DNA from: Bifidobacteriaceae bacterium
Lineage (GTDB): Bacteria > Actinomycetota > Actinomycetes > Actinomycetales > Bifidobacteriaceae
Direction of reading: 5' to 3'
NCBI GenBank assembly: GCA_022651005.1
Contig: JALCQD010000004.1
Span: 172,016-236,015 of the forward strand
DNA: 64,000 nt
The notes below the pieces were generated by a model. The model did no database searches. It was not told where the DNA came from and saw only the letters and a list, made by a program, of their open reading frames with translations. The translations under genes were made by a program, and so were the position numbers. This document shows, in pieces, positions 46,509 through 55,958 of the stretch (position 1 is its first letter; each line of letters opens with the position of its first letter).

Positions 46509-47896
46509 CAATCCCACTCATTCTCGCGTCGAAGTCTCGACCGCGTCGTGACATTTTGTTTAGCGCGGGCATCTGCCCCACGATCCGGGTGTCTCAAGTG
46601 GACGAGGAAGCGGCGGTAGCGCAGCTTGCTACCGACGAGGGCGTGGAATTCGATGAGATTCCCATTGAGCGCCGGGTACTTTTCCTGTCGGCCACGAAGG
46701 CACGTGCCGTTGCCGACGTGTATCGCAATGTGCGTGAGTCAGCGCGCCAGGCGGAGGGGGAGCGCATCACGGTGCGTCCCCTTGACGATAACGGAGGATC
46801 GCTGTCAGTGGTTCCGGCTGCTCCGATTTCCGCCGAAAATAAGCCCGCTTCGGCTCGTTTCGAGCCGCTGAGTGCCGTGTTGCACAAGGAAGAAGGCTTG
46901 GAAGGGCTTACGCAGGGGCCGTTCATTCTGGGATGCGACTCCATGTTTGATCTTGATGGCGTGACCTATGGCAAGCCGCACGACGTTGCCACAGCGCGCG
47001 AACGGCTTCGCCTCATGCGGGGCAAGCGCGGCGTGCTGTGGACGGGCCACACGCTCATCGATATGGCAACGGGGCGCGAGGAGCGTGCCGTCAGTATGGC
47101 ACAGGTGAGTTTTACCGACTTCACTGACGATGAGATCGAAGCGTACTTGGCAACTGGTGAGCCGCTCGAAGTGGCGGGCTCCTTCACGCTCGAGGGCTTC
47201 GGTGGAGCGTTCATCGAGTCCGTGTCGGGGGATCCCCATGGGGTGATAGGTCTCAGCCTGCCGCTTGTGCGCAAGCTTTTCCAGCGCTTTGACGTTGCGT
47301 GGCCCGATCTGTGGAACACCACTCGTGATCAGCAACGGCAGCTCAACCCAGACAATCCAACTGCCCCTAGCGACAACGTGCATCAGCCGGGAGACGGCTG
47401 GATCGACTGTGCCTGCGGGCATCGTCACTGGGGCCTCAACGGAGCCTCAGGAGTGCTCCTGGCGCGTCGTAATCCTGACACCGGGAAGGTTACGGATATC
47501 GTGCTGCAGCACCGGTCCGCCTGGAGTGCGGAAGGTGGCACGTGGGGCAACCCAGGTGGTGCCACGGCCGACGGCGAGAATGCCCTCGAGGGTGCACTGC
47601 GGGAAAGCTTTGAAGAGGCCAACATCAATCCCGAGGATATTGAAGTAGTGGGCTCATACAAAGAAGACCACGGTCCATGGAGCTACACCACCGTGTTCGC
47701 ATTCGAAAAGCCCGGGCACGCCGTAACGCCACACGCAAACGACGACGAGAGCACTGAGGTCCAGTGGGTTCCCTTTGAAAAGGTGAGTTCCTACAATCTC
47801 ATGGACCCCTTTGCCCACGATTGGGAGATGGCGTCAGCGCGTCTGCAAGAGTTGTCGTCCGCAATGCTGGCAGGGCGAGAAGAGGCTGAAGCCTAA
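46505..47896 (+). CDS. fusion of Maf nucleotide pyrophosphatase and NUDIX hydrolase
   Basis: The 463-aa protein joins two house-cleaning hydrolases. Residues 1-275 are a Maf domain (LASKSRPRRDILFSAGI, the catalytic ILGCDSMF, GHTLIDMATGREERA) that would hydrolyse non-canonical nucleoside triphosphates to monophosphates. Residues 295-455 are a NUDIX domain with GGATADGENALEGALRES then FEEANI, close to the NUDIX box but with Asn where the final Gly is usual. CACGHRHWGLNGASGVLL leads in. The Maf part has a Ser/Pro-rich insertion (about residues 85-125). The start is GTG after AAGGAGGAA, overlapping thrB. Its stop overlaps the convergent transporter gene. Confidence 0.85.
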   Translation: MTIPLILASKSRPRRDILFSAGICPTIRVSQVDEEAAVAQLATDEGVEFDEIPIERRVLFLSATKARAVADVYRNVRESARQAEGERITVRPLDDNGGSLSVVPAAPISAENKPASARFEPLSAVLHKEEGLEGLTQGPFILGCDSMFDLDGVTYGKPHDVATARERLRLMRGKRGVLWTGHTLIDMATGREERAVSMAQVSFTDFTDDEIEAYLATGEPLEVAGSFTLEGFGGAFIESVSGDPHGVIGLSLPLVRKLFQRFDVAWPDLWNTTRDQQRQLNPDNPTAPSDNVHQPGDGWIDCACGHRHWGLNGASGVLLARRNPDTGKVTDIVLQHRSAWSAEGGTWGNPGGATADGENALEGALRESFEEANINPEDIEVVGSYKEDHGPWSYTTVFAFEKPGHAVTPHANDDESTEVQWVPFEKVSSYNLMDPFAHDWEMASARLQELSSAMLAGREEAEA

Positions 47897-48837
47897 CTCA
47901 GGATTGCCGCGATAATGGCGATGAAAATCGGCGACGTCATGGTGCTCAGTAGGATGCCGTCGCGCGCAAAAGTGAGACCGACGTTGTAGCGGGCCGCGTA
48001 ATTGTACACGTTTTGGCCCGTGGGCAGCGCGGCGAGCACGACGCAGCCGTACAGCTCCGTTCCGCGGAATCCCATCACGAAGTAGGCCAGCAGGAACGCA
48101 ATGACCGGCATGACAACGTTCTTCAGAACGGCTACGGTAACGGTCGCCACGCGGTTGGTTTCCTTCCGCATGGGCTTGCTGCCATGTAGCGACATCCCAA
48201 AGGCCATGAGGATCATGGGAACGGCCGAATCGCCGATCATGTTGATGGGGTCGAAGATGAAGTTGGGAATGGGGTACCAGCCGACCCAGGCGGTAATGGC
48301 CGACGCCAGGATGCCACCCAGCGAACCGATGAGCAGAGGCTGATGCAGCGGCTGGCTCAGGATTGCTTTGGCAGAGACCTTGCCCTTGGTGGTGACGTCG
48401 AGCACAGTGAGGCCCACGGGGGTGAAGATCGCCTGCTGCATCACGAGGATCGGTGCCACGAGTGCGGGGTTGCCGAGAATGTAGGTGGCCACCGGAAGAC
48501 CGATGTTATTCGAATTGAGATACAGAGAATTCAGCGCGCCGATGGTGGCGTCTGCCGAGCTCATGTGGAACTTTGCGGCGTTGAGTGCCACGAAAACAGC
48601 GCCCACGGCGATGGCGCTGAAAAACGCCACGAAAATGCTGGGGTGAAAGATTTCCATGATCGGTTGTTTCGACAGAATGGCGAACATGAGGCAGGGGCTA
48701 CTCACAAAGAAGCTGTACTTGTTGAGAACAACCTGAGCGGTGGGCCCGCCGACTCTCATGCGCGCTGCTATATAACCGACGAAGATGACGATGCCGATGA
48801 CGGCAAAGCCCTCCATTGCTCCGATGAGACCTGGCAC
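47893..48837 (-). CDS. AEC-family (auxin efflux carrier-type) transporter
   Basis: The 314-aa membrane protein has about ten hydrophobic segments. AEC landmarks are NSLYLNSNNIGLPVA near residue 103 and the C-terminal AALPTGQNVYNYAARY. Bacterial AEC members export or exchange organic acids such as malate or malonate. A GTG start at 48837 is favoured by AAGGATT 5 bases upstream; an ATG seven codons later would keep all helices. The gene converges on the Maf-NUDIX gene, sharing stop-codon bases (CTA/TAA overlap), and no terminator separates them. Substrate is unknown. Confidence 0.8.
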   Translation of the reverse strand: MPGLIGAMEGFAVIGIVIFVGYIAARMRVGGPTAQVVLNKYSFFVSSPCLMFAILSKQPIMEIFHPSIFVAFFSAIAVGAVFVALNAAKFHMSSADATIGALNSLYLNSNNIGLPVATYILGNPALVAPILVMQQAIFTPVGLTVLDVTTKGKVSAKAILSQPLHQPLLIGSLGGILASAITAWVGWYPIPNFIFDPINMIGDSAVPMILMAFGMSLHGSKPMRKETNRVATVTVAVLKNVVMPVIAFLLAYFVMGFRGTELYGCVVLAALPTGQNVYNYAARYNVGLTFARDGILLSTMTSPIFIAIIAAILS

Positions 48838-48939
48838 TGCAATCCTTAAATTTGAAACTAACCTTTGCCCCCATCATGGCACGCACGCACGAACAGCATG
48901 TGAATCGTCTCGGTTTTTGCGTTGAGCTCTACGTCTACG

Positions 48940-50100
48940 ATGTCCCTTATGACACTTTTTGAGAATCTTCCCGATGACTCGGCACAGGCTCTGAAGCAAC
49001 TCTTATGGGACATCATGTCCGCTCGTTCTGTCAGTGACGAGGAAACGCCGCTTGCTGACGATATCGAAACATTTCTCCGTGCACAGCCGCATCTGAGCGT
49101 TCATCGGCTGGGTGACACCGTGGTGGCGAGCACCTCTCTGGGACGACCCACGCGCGTGATCCTGGCGGGCCATATCGATACCGTTCCGATTATCGATAAC
49201 TTTCCACCCGCGTGGTGCGAGCCAACAGACGAGAAAGCTCTCCCGAATGTTGCGGCCCAAGCCGAGGCGGGGGCCTCGCAGATTCTGTGGGGACGAGGTG
49301 CTACGGACATGAAGTCCTCGGATGCCGCTTTTTTGCTTTTGGCGGCACGTCTTACACAGCCGAAATATGACATCACCTACATCTTTTACGATCACGAAGA
49401 AGTGGTGGCAGAAAAAAACGGTTTGCGCAAGGTTGTTGCGACTCACCCCGAATGGGTGACGGGAGATTTTGCCATCATCGGAGAGCCCACGAGCACAGGC
49501 ATTGAAGCGGGATGCAATGGAACCATTCGCTTCGACGTCATCACACACGGTGTGGCCGCACATTCCGCACGCGCATGGATGGGGGAGAATGCCATCCACA
49601 AGGCAGCGGAGATTCTTAACCGACTCAACGCTTACGAGCCCCAGACCGTCACGGTGGACGGCCTTGATTATCGCGAGGGCCTCAATGCAACGCTCATATC
49701 AGGCGGAAAGGGAACCAACATCATTCCCGACGAGTGCCGCGTACACGTCAACTATCGTTTTGCCCCAGACAAGACTCTTGAGCAAGCGGTTGCATCAATG
49801 GTGGGAGACGACGGTATTTTTGCGGGCTTTGATTACGAAATGAAAGATGAGTCTCCTGCAGCACGCCCCGGAATGAACACGCCCATGGCAGAGGACCTCG
49901 CGCAATTTGTAGAGGAACGCACCGGCAAGAAACCATTGGCAAAATTGGGATGGACTGATGTGGCTCGTTTTTCCTCGCTGGGCATCCCCGCGGTGAACTT
50001 TGGGGCGGGAGACCCTCTGCTGGCACATAAACACGAAGAGCAAGTGAGTTTTTCCGAAGTGATGCGGTACGCGGAAATTTTGAGAGATTTGCTCAGCTGA
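48940..50100 (+). CDS. dapE: succinyl-diaminopimelate desuccinylase
   Basis: The 386-aa M20-family zinc hydrolase removes succinate from N-succinyl-LL-diaminopimelate in the succinylase route of lysine and DAP synthesis. Metal-binding motifs GHIDTVP and WGRGATDMKS with the catalytic general base Glu in YDHEEVVAEKNG are visible, then IIGEPT and GVAAHSARAWMGENA of the dimerisation domain. The ATG at 48940 was chosen; a TTG six codons earlier is in frame. It diverges from the transporter gene. Since Ddh is also encoded here, both DAP routes appear present. Confidence 0.9.
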   Translation: MSLMTLFENLPDDSAQALKQLLWDIMSARSVSDEETPLADDIETFLRAQPHLSVHRLGDTVVASTSLGRPTRVILAGHIDTVPIIDNFPPAWCEPTDEKALPNVAAQAEAGASQILWGRGATDMKSSDAAFLLLAARLTQPKYDITYIFYDHEEVVAEKNGLRKVVATHPEWVTGDFAIIGEPTSTGIEAGCNGTIRFDVITHGVAAHSARAWMGENAIHKAAEILNRLNAYEPQTVTVDGLDYREGLNATLISGGKGTNIIPDECRVHVNYRFAPDKTLEQAVASMVGDDGIFAGFDYEMKDESPAARPGMNTPMAEDLAQFVEERTGKKPLAKLGWTDVARFSSLGIPAVNFGAGDPLLAHKHEEQVSFSEVMRYAEILRDLLS

Positions 50101-50369
50101 AGGGCATAATCGCGCCATTGCACACGTGCGCAGGAGAAGTGTGCAATACTGATAGAAGCAGTTCTGCATAACTGCTAGCGGTCAATGCGTTGATCCCCTC
50201 GCTTGGAATGTGCAAGTGAGCGCTGGTGTCCGCATTCACCAACCAGACTTTTGCAGGATGTCGTCTTCAAGAGCGCCCTCAGGCGCAGCCGTGAAACGTG
50301 ACAGCGCGGCGTGAGATGCGAAGAGGGCAGCGAACGGGACGGGTGCAGACTCCCAAGGAGATGCTTCAC

Positions 50370-53300
50370 GTGAGTGACAATAGCAATAATGATTCTCGAA
50401 TTGTGCCCGAAGATGGCACGCAACCTGAAAGCACGCCAGTAAAGCCGCGTCGTCGCGGTGGCCGACGCGTTGTGCGTCAAGCGGGGGCTGCAGGAGCAAA
50501 GCTTCCTGTGACGGTAGATGAGTCAAAGGCGGCAAAGGTTTCTGAGGTTACAACCCCGTCAGACAGCAACCCGTCAGACAGCAAGAAGGCCGACAAGACG
50601 GTGGCGTCCTCCTCGGAATCCTCAGGAACGACCTCGTCGCGAACACGCGCTCGCAAACCGCGCACTTCTTCCGCGAGATCTGCTGGCACGCGTTCGACGC
50701 GCTCGGCAGCGCAAGGTACCAAAACCGCTTCCAAGGCTGCTGACTCCACGCCGGATGTTTCTCAAGAGACCGCTTCTGACGCTGCATCGACGTCTCAGGA
50801 CACCGATCGTCAGCGTCGCGTTGACGCGTTGGCGAGTGAGCTGTTCTCTGATCCTGGCATTGCGTCGGGGAGACCGAAGAAGTCGACTGCCTCTCGCCGT
50901 TCCACTCGGACGGTCCACGAAGCCACGACGGATGTGGCTGCAGAGGCGTCCTCACAGCATGCTCGTCCTATGACGTCGCTGCTGTTCCAAGAGCCGGTGC
51001 TGCCCGCAGCGTCAGCCGAACAAAATGATGCCTCTCGTGGGGCCTCGGAGAATTCCGATGCCTCTGAAAAGGAATCAGGAGAAGACTCACGCACAAGCTC
51101 GCGCAAACGCCGCCAAACGAAGACGCGCACTCGTTCTGAGCGTTCTGAGCGTTCGGAACGGGGTGAACGCGCTAGTCGTAATGAGGATGCTGAGCGCACT
51201 GACAATGCGTCAGATGAAGAACCCACAAATTCTCGCAAGCGCAGCCGTAATCGTCGTCTGAATGCGCAGGAGCGTCGTGCCGCCGCAGAGGTGGAGCAAA
51301 TCGAAGAGGACATGGAGTACGACGATGTCCCCTTCACCGCCATCGAAAGCGGGAAAACGGGGGATGCGGAAGCCGACGATACCTCCGACTCGTCCTCTCG
51401 GTATGAGGGAAACGATTCCGATTCTGACGATTCTGACGAGCGTGGGAATTCTCGCCGTCGCCGTCGCCGTCGCCGCGGAAGCCACGAGGACGAGGAAGAA
51501 ACCTCCTCTCGTGGTGATCGTCGCAGCGGAGATCGTCGCGATCACGAGGAAGACGACGAAGAAGACGACGCACCAGTGACTCGCCGTCGCCGTCGCCGTC
51601 GCAAGTCGGAGGACGAGGACGCAAGGCCGTCGTCAAGTTCACGTGGCAGGTCACGCAAGCAGCAGTACATTGACGAGATCACCGATATTGAGGGGTCGAC
51701 GCGTCTTGAGGCAAAGCGCCAGCGGCGTCGCGACAATCGTCGTGACCGTTCACGCCAGACACTCATTACAGAACAGGACTTCCTGGCACGCCGCGAAAAC
51801 GTGGATCGCCAGATGGTGGTGCGCGAGAAGGATCGCCACACCCAGATTTCAGTGATTGAGGACGACATCCTGGTGGAGCATTATGTCTCTGACATCCAGG
51901 AAGTCTCCACGGTCGGCAACATCTATCTTGGTCGTGTGCAAAACGTGCTTCCCAGCATGGAAGCTGCATTCGTGGACATCGGCAAGCCGCGCAACGGTGT
52001 GCTGTACGCGGGCGAGGTCAACTGGGATTCCGCGCGTCTCGAAGGGCATCCGCGTCGCATCGAACTTGCGTATCATTCCGGAGATCCGGTGCTCGTTCAG
52101 GTCACCAAGGATCCCATCGGGCACAAGGGTGCGCGACTCACCTCCCAGGTCACGCTCGCTGGCCGCTTCATCGTTCTAGTGCCGTCAGGTGCCATGACCG
52201 GCGTGTCGCGCAAGCTGCCCGAGCGCGAGCGGACGCGTCTCAAGAAGATTGTTCAGGCGATTGCCCCCAAGGATATGGGCATCATCATTCGTACCGCGGC
52301 CGAGGGCGCCTCTGAGGAGGCCATCACCAAGGACTGCGAGAACTTGGTGCACCAGTGGGAATCCATCACTGAGAAGATCGAACAGTACAAAGATGCGCAC
52401 AAGCCCAAGCTCCTGAAGGGCGAACCGGACGTGGCCATCCGCGTGGTGAGAGACATCTTCAACGATGACTTCCGCACCCTGGCAGTGCAAGGCGACGGAG
52501 TCTACGAACGCATCAAGGATTACCTCGAGCAGATGGCGCCCGATCTCATGGACAAGCTCACCAAGTGGGATCCGGCGGATCATCAGGGCAAGGACGTCTT
52601 CGATCAGTGGCAGATTGACGGACAGCTGCGCAAGGGCATGGAGCGTCAGGTGTATCTGCCCTCCGGCGGTTCCCTCGTGATTGACCGCACAGAGGCCATG
52701 ACGACCATTGATGTCAACACCGGACGCTTCATCGGCAAGGGCAAGTCGCTCGAGGAGACGGTGACACGGTGCAACCTCGAGGCGGCGGAAGAGATCGTGC
52801 GCCAGCTGCGTCTGCGCGACATCGGCGGCATGGTCATGATTGATTTCGTGGACATGGTGCTCGAGGCCAATCGAGATCTTGTGCTGCGTCGTCTTGTGGA
52901 ATGCCTTGCGCGTGATCGCACGAAGCATCAGGTGGCGGAGGTCACCAGCCTCGGACTTGTCCAGATGACCCGCAAGCGCGTGGGCCAAGGTCTTGTGGAG
53001 GCCTTCTCGGAAGAGTGCCCCACGTGCCATGGCCGCGGTTTCATCCTTCACGATGAACCCACTGTGTCGTCCACCTCCGACGACCCCTATGCCGTCAAGG
53101 GCGGGGACCCGTTCATCGATGGCAAGAAGCATCGTCGTTCTGGTTCGTCCAGCGCTTCAGATCGCAGCGAGCAGCGTGAAACTCGGGAGTCTCATGAGGA
53201 TCGTGCTTCTCGGGGTAATCGAGATCGCGACAAAGATCGTGATCGTGAGTCGCATGAGGAGTTGGAGAAAGATAACGCTCCCAAAGGCTCAACGGCCGAA

Positions 53301-53429
53301 GTGAAGGCGAAGTTAGCCGCAATTGCAGCTGCCGCAAGCCGTCACGAAGAGGAAGAAGAAGAGGCAAATGTCGAACAGAATTCCTCTCAGAATTCTGCGA
53401 ACAACGAATCCCAGAGTGTCGGGGTTTGA
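50370..53429 (+). CDS. rne: ribonuclease E/G, actinobacterial architecture
   Basis: The 1019-aa endoribonuclease processes rRNA and starts mRNA decay. Unlike the E. coli enzyme, the catalytic core sits in the C-terminal half: an S1 domain near 515-600 (VGNIYLGRVQNVLPSM), catalytic aspartates near 779 (MTTIDVNTGRF) and 824 (GMVMIDFVDM), and the zinc-link CPTCHGRG near 883. The first roughly 500 residues are disordered, with Ser/Thr/Ala-rich, then repeated SER and Arg-rich blocks. The last 120 residues are charged as well. The GTG at 50370 is supported by AAGGAG 9 bases upstream. rplU and rpmA follow. Confidence 0.92.
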   Translation: MSDNSNNDSRIVPEDGTQPESTPVKPRRRGGRRVVRQAGAAGAKLPVTVDESKAAKVSEVTTPSDSNPSDSKKADKTVASSSESSGTTSSRTRARKPRTSSARSAGTRSTRSAAQGTKTASKAADSTPDVSQETASDAASTSQDTDRQRRVDALASELFSDPGIASGRPKKSTASRRSTRTVHEATTDVAAEASSQHARPMTSLLFQEPVLPAASAEQNDASRGASENSDASEKESGEDSRTSSRKRRQTKTRTRSERSERSERGERASRNEDAERTDNASDEEPTNSRKRSRNRRLNAQERRAAAEVEQIEEDMEYDDVPFTAIESGKTGDAEADDTSDSSSRYEGNDSDSDDSDERGNSRRRRRRRRGSHEDEEETSSRGDRRSGDRRDHEEDDEEDDAPVTRRRRRRRKSEDEDARPSSSSRGRSRKQQYIDEITDIEGSTRLEAKRQRRRDNRRDRSRQTLITEQDFLARRENVDRQMVVREKDRHTQISVIEDDILVEHYVSDIQEVSTVGNIYLGRVQNVLPSMEAAFVDIGKPRNGVLYAGEVNWDSARLEGHPRRIELAYHSGDPVLVQVTKDPIGHKGARLTSQVTLAGRFIVLVPSGAMTGVSRKLPERERTRLKKIVQAIAPKDMGIIIRTAAEGASEEAITKDCENLVHQWESITEKIEQYKDAHKPKLLKGEPDVAIRVVRDIFNDDFRTLAVQGDGVYERIKDYLEQMAPDLMDKLTKWDPADHQGKDVFDQWQIDGQLRKGMERQVYLPSGGSLVIDRTEAMTTIDVNTGRFIGKGKSLEETVTRCNLEAAEEIVRQLRLRDIGGMVMIDFVDMVLEANRDLVLRRLVECLARDRTKHQVAEVTSLGLVQMTRKRVGQGLVEAFSEECPTCHGRGFILHDEPTVSSTSDDPYAVKGGDPFIDGKKHRRSGSSSASDRSEQRETRESHEDRASRGNRDRDKDRDRESHEELEKDNAPKGSTAEVKAKLAAIAAAASRHEEEEEEANVEQNSSQNSANNESQSVGV

Positions 53430-53535
53430 CGAAAGTACAGACTCTCGTATAGATTAGAGAGTCGGTGTCTCAGCGCGCCAGTAATGTGCGTTGCGTTGAG
53501 TTCGAAAACAAGCTTAAGACAGGCAAGGTAGGGCT

Positions 53536-53844
53536 ATGTACGCGATTGTGAAGGCCGGCGGTCACCAGGAGAAGGTCGAAGTTGGCGACGAGATCACAGT
53601 CAACCGCCTCGGAGCCAAGAAGGGTGAGACCGTCGAGTTTCCCGTTGCGCTCCTTGTGGATGGCGCTAAGGTGACCACCGCGGCGAAGGACCTGGCAAAG
53701 GTTTCCGCCAAGGCAGAGGTCGTTGACGACGAAGCTAAGGGCGAGAAGATTCGCATCCAGAAGTTCAAGAACAAGACGGGCGTTGCACGTCGTAAGGGCC
53801 ATCGTCAGAAGCTCACCACCGTCAAGATCACGGCTATTGCCTGA
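53536..53844 (+). CDS. rplU: 50S ribosomal protein L21
   Basis: The 102-aa protein has the L21 start [20 protein letters not shown] and the C-terminal signature [13 protein letters not shown]. It binds 23S rRNA. It begins about 100 bases after rne and is followed by rpmA and obgE, the order seen across bacteria. GGTAGGG upstream serves as ribosome-binding site. Confidence 0.97.
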   Translation: MYAIVKAGGHQEKVEVGDEITVNRLGAKKGETVEFPVALLVDGAKVTTAAKDLAKVSAKAEVVDDEAKGEKIRIQKFKNKTGVARRKGHRQKLTTVKITAIA

Positions 53845-53886
53845 TTGACGGATACGGACGAGCACTCGATTCGAGAGGAATAAAAA

Positions 53887-54153
53887 ATGGCACATAAGAA
53901 GGGCGCGTCGAGCTCACGCAACGGGCGCGATTCAAAGGCACAGTATCTCGGTGTGAAGAAGTTCGGTGGCGAGGCAGTGGTCGCCGGCAACATCATCGTT
54001 CGCCAGCGCGGCACTAAGTTCCACCCCGGTCACAACGTTGGCCTCGGCAAGGACGATACGTTGTTCGCTCTCGCTAATGGCACCGTTCAGTTCGGCGTTC
54101 GTCGCGATCGCAAGGTCGTTGATGTGGTGTCGGCCGATAAGGTCGCTGCCTGA
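53887..54153 (+). CDS. rpmA: 50S ribosomal protein L27
   Basis: The 88-aa protein begins [15 protein letters not shown] and contains [22 protein letters not shown], the L27 signature. Its N-terminus reaches the peptidyl-transferase centre. There is no N-terminal extension of the Firmicutes type that needs cleavage. GAGAGGAA lies 7 bases before the ATG. A strong terminator follows, separating it from obgE. Confidence 0.97.
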   Translation: MAHKKGASSSRNGRDSKAQYLGVKKFGGEAVVAGNIIVRQRGTKFHPGHNVGLGKDDTLFALANGTVQFGVRRDRKVVDVVSADKVAA

Positions 54154-54174
54154 GGTAGCGCGGAAGTTCTTTGA

Positions 54175-54201
54175 GGGGTCGCTTGTTGCGGCCCCTTTTT
54201 T
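54175..54201 (+). terminator. Rho-independent terminator after rpmA
   Basis: GGGGTCGC and GCGGCCCC (one G-T pair) form an 8-bp stem around TTGTT and are followed by T6. Confidence 0.88.
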
Positions 54202-54242
54202 GTTATAAGCAGCAGTCACGTGGTAGGTAAGGGTGTAGAGAC

Positions 54243-55904
54243 ATGGCAGATTTCGTCGATCGAGTGGTCGTTCATCTTAAGGGTGGCGACGGCGGCAACG
54301 GTGTCGCGTCCATCAAACGCGAGAAGTTCCGCCCGCTTGCGGGACCCGACGGTGGTAACGGTGGCAATGGGGGCTCCATCATCCTGCGCGCCGAGGCCAA
54401 TGCCACCAGTCTGCTGGATTATCGCTTCATGCCGCACCGCACCGCCACTTCCGGCAAGCACGGACAGGGCGACAATTGGGATGGGCAGCGCGGCAAGGAC
54501 CTGACGCTTCCCGTTCCTATTGGCACGGTTGTTTTCGAAGCTGTTGGCAAGGTGGGGGAAACTAAGCAGCGCGGTGAGTTGCTGGCGGATCTTGCCCATG
54601 ACGGTGATACCTTCGTGGCGGCACAGGGTGGCATGGGTGGTCTCGGCAATCGGTCTCTCGCCAACAAAAACCGCCGTGCACCCGGCTTTGCACTTCTCGG
54701 TGAGCCTGGTGAGGAACGGGACGTTCTTCTGGAACTCAAGTCCATCGCAGACGTCGCGTTTGTCGGTTTCCCGAGTGCTGGAAAATCAAGTCTTATTGCG
54801 GCGATGAGCTCCGCTAGGCCCAAGATTGCCGATTATCCCTTCACGACGTTGATCCCTAACTTGGGTGTCGTAGTGGCGGGAGATCAGCGCTTCACTGTGG
54901 CTGACGTACCTGGTCTCATTCCCGGTGCCTCTCAGGGCAAGGGCTTGGGTCTGGAATTCCTGCGCCATATTGAGCGTACGGAAGTCATCGTCCATGTCAT
55001 TGACTGTGCCACGTACGAACCAGATCGTGATCCCGTCAGCGACTATCGCACCATCGAAGAAGAGCTGGCGACATACGCCAAGGACCTCGATCTCCCGCTG
55101 GGGGTCATTCCCATTGCTGAGCGTCCTCGAGTCGTGGTGCTCAATAAGGCGGACGTTCCCGAAGCGAAGGAATTGGCAGAATTCGTGACCCCGCAGTTCA
55201 AGGAGATGGGCATTCCCACTTATGTTGTGTCGACAGCGACGCACGAGGGTCTCAAGGAACTCGGTTTCGCGCTGGCAGGCATCGTATCTGACATGCGCGA
55301 GAAGGTGCGCGCCCTCCAGGCCGAGAACGACGAAGAGCGCGTTGTCATCAAGCCTCTTGATATGCCGCGCAATGCTCGGAAGAAGGCGGCCGCAGGTTTC
55401 ACCGTTACACGTGAGGCCAATCGTGAGGGTGAATTCTGGTTCACAGTGCGCGGCCGCAAGCCTGAGCGTTGGGTGATGCAGACGAACTTTGAAAACGACG
55501 AGGCCGTGGGGTATCTCGCAGATCGTCTCGCCGGCATTGGCGTCGAGGACGAATTGCGCAAGGCCGGTGCGCGCGCTGGCGACGAAGTGCACATCGGACC
55601 TGGTGACGACGCTGTGATCTTCAATTGGGATCCGACGGTGGCGGCGGGAGCCGAGGGCCTCGACGAGTCTCCGGTTATTGGCCGGGGCAAGGACATCCGT
55701 CTGATGGACGACGGTTTCGCGAAGCGTCGCAGCAATACCGAGCGACGTAAGGACTATCACGAGATGATGGATACGCGTCGTCGTGTTCGCGAAGGCCAGA
55801 TGGCGGAGCGCAAGGCGGGGCATTGGGCCGATCCCTCGGTGACGACCACTCCGGATGATGCCGCAGAGACGAACGCATCCGATTCTGGAGAGTCCGCGCA
55901 GTAA
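54243..55904 (+). CDS. obgE: Obg-family GTPase
   Basis: The 553-aa ribosome-associated GTPase acts in 50S assembly and stress response. The N-terminal glycine-rich OBG domain ([30 protein letters not shown]) fills residues 1-160. The G domain has GFPSAGKSS near 174, the switch [19 protein letters not shown], and NKADV. A C-terminal OCT domain follows (about 350-430), then an extra acidic/Arg-rich tail of some 90 residues. GTAAGGG upstream gives the start. proB follows closely. Confidence 0.96.
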   Translation: MADFVDRVVVHLKGGDGGNGVASIKREKFRPLAGPDGGNGGNGGSIILRAEANATSLLDYRFMPHRTATSGKHGQGDNWDGQRGKDLTLPVPIGTVVFEAVGKVGETKQRGELLADLAHDGDTFVAAQGGMGGLGNRSLANKNRRAPGFALLGEPGEERDVLLELKSIADVAFVGFPSAGKSSLIAAMSSARPKIADYPFTTLIPNLGVVVAGDQRFTVADVPGLIPGASQGKGLGLEFLRHIERTEVIVHVIDCATYEPDRDPVSDYRTIEEELATYAKDLDLPLGVIPIAERPRVVVLNKADVPEAKELAEFVTPQFKEMGIPTYVVSTATHEGLKELGFALAGIVSDMREKVRALQAENDEERVVIKPLDMPRNARKKAAAGFTVTREANREGEFWFTVRGRKPERWVMQTNFENDEAVGYLADRLAGIGVEDELRKAGARAGDEVHIGPGDDAVIFNWDPTVAAGAEGLDESPVIGRGKDIRLMDDGFAKRRSNTERRKDYHEMMDTRRRVREGQMAERKAGHWADPSVTTTPDDAAETNASDSGESAQ

Positions 55905-55958
55905 CATATCAGGCGGTGACGGGTTCGTCGGGGAACCCGCGTGCGAAAGGTGAGTTCC

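Noticed and set aside
50118..50146. Terminator after dapE (TTGCACAC/GTGTGCAA)
   Set aside because: The 8-bp stem is real but has a long loop and no T-run on the plus strand, so it was not listed as a feature.
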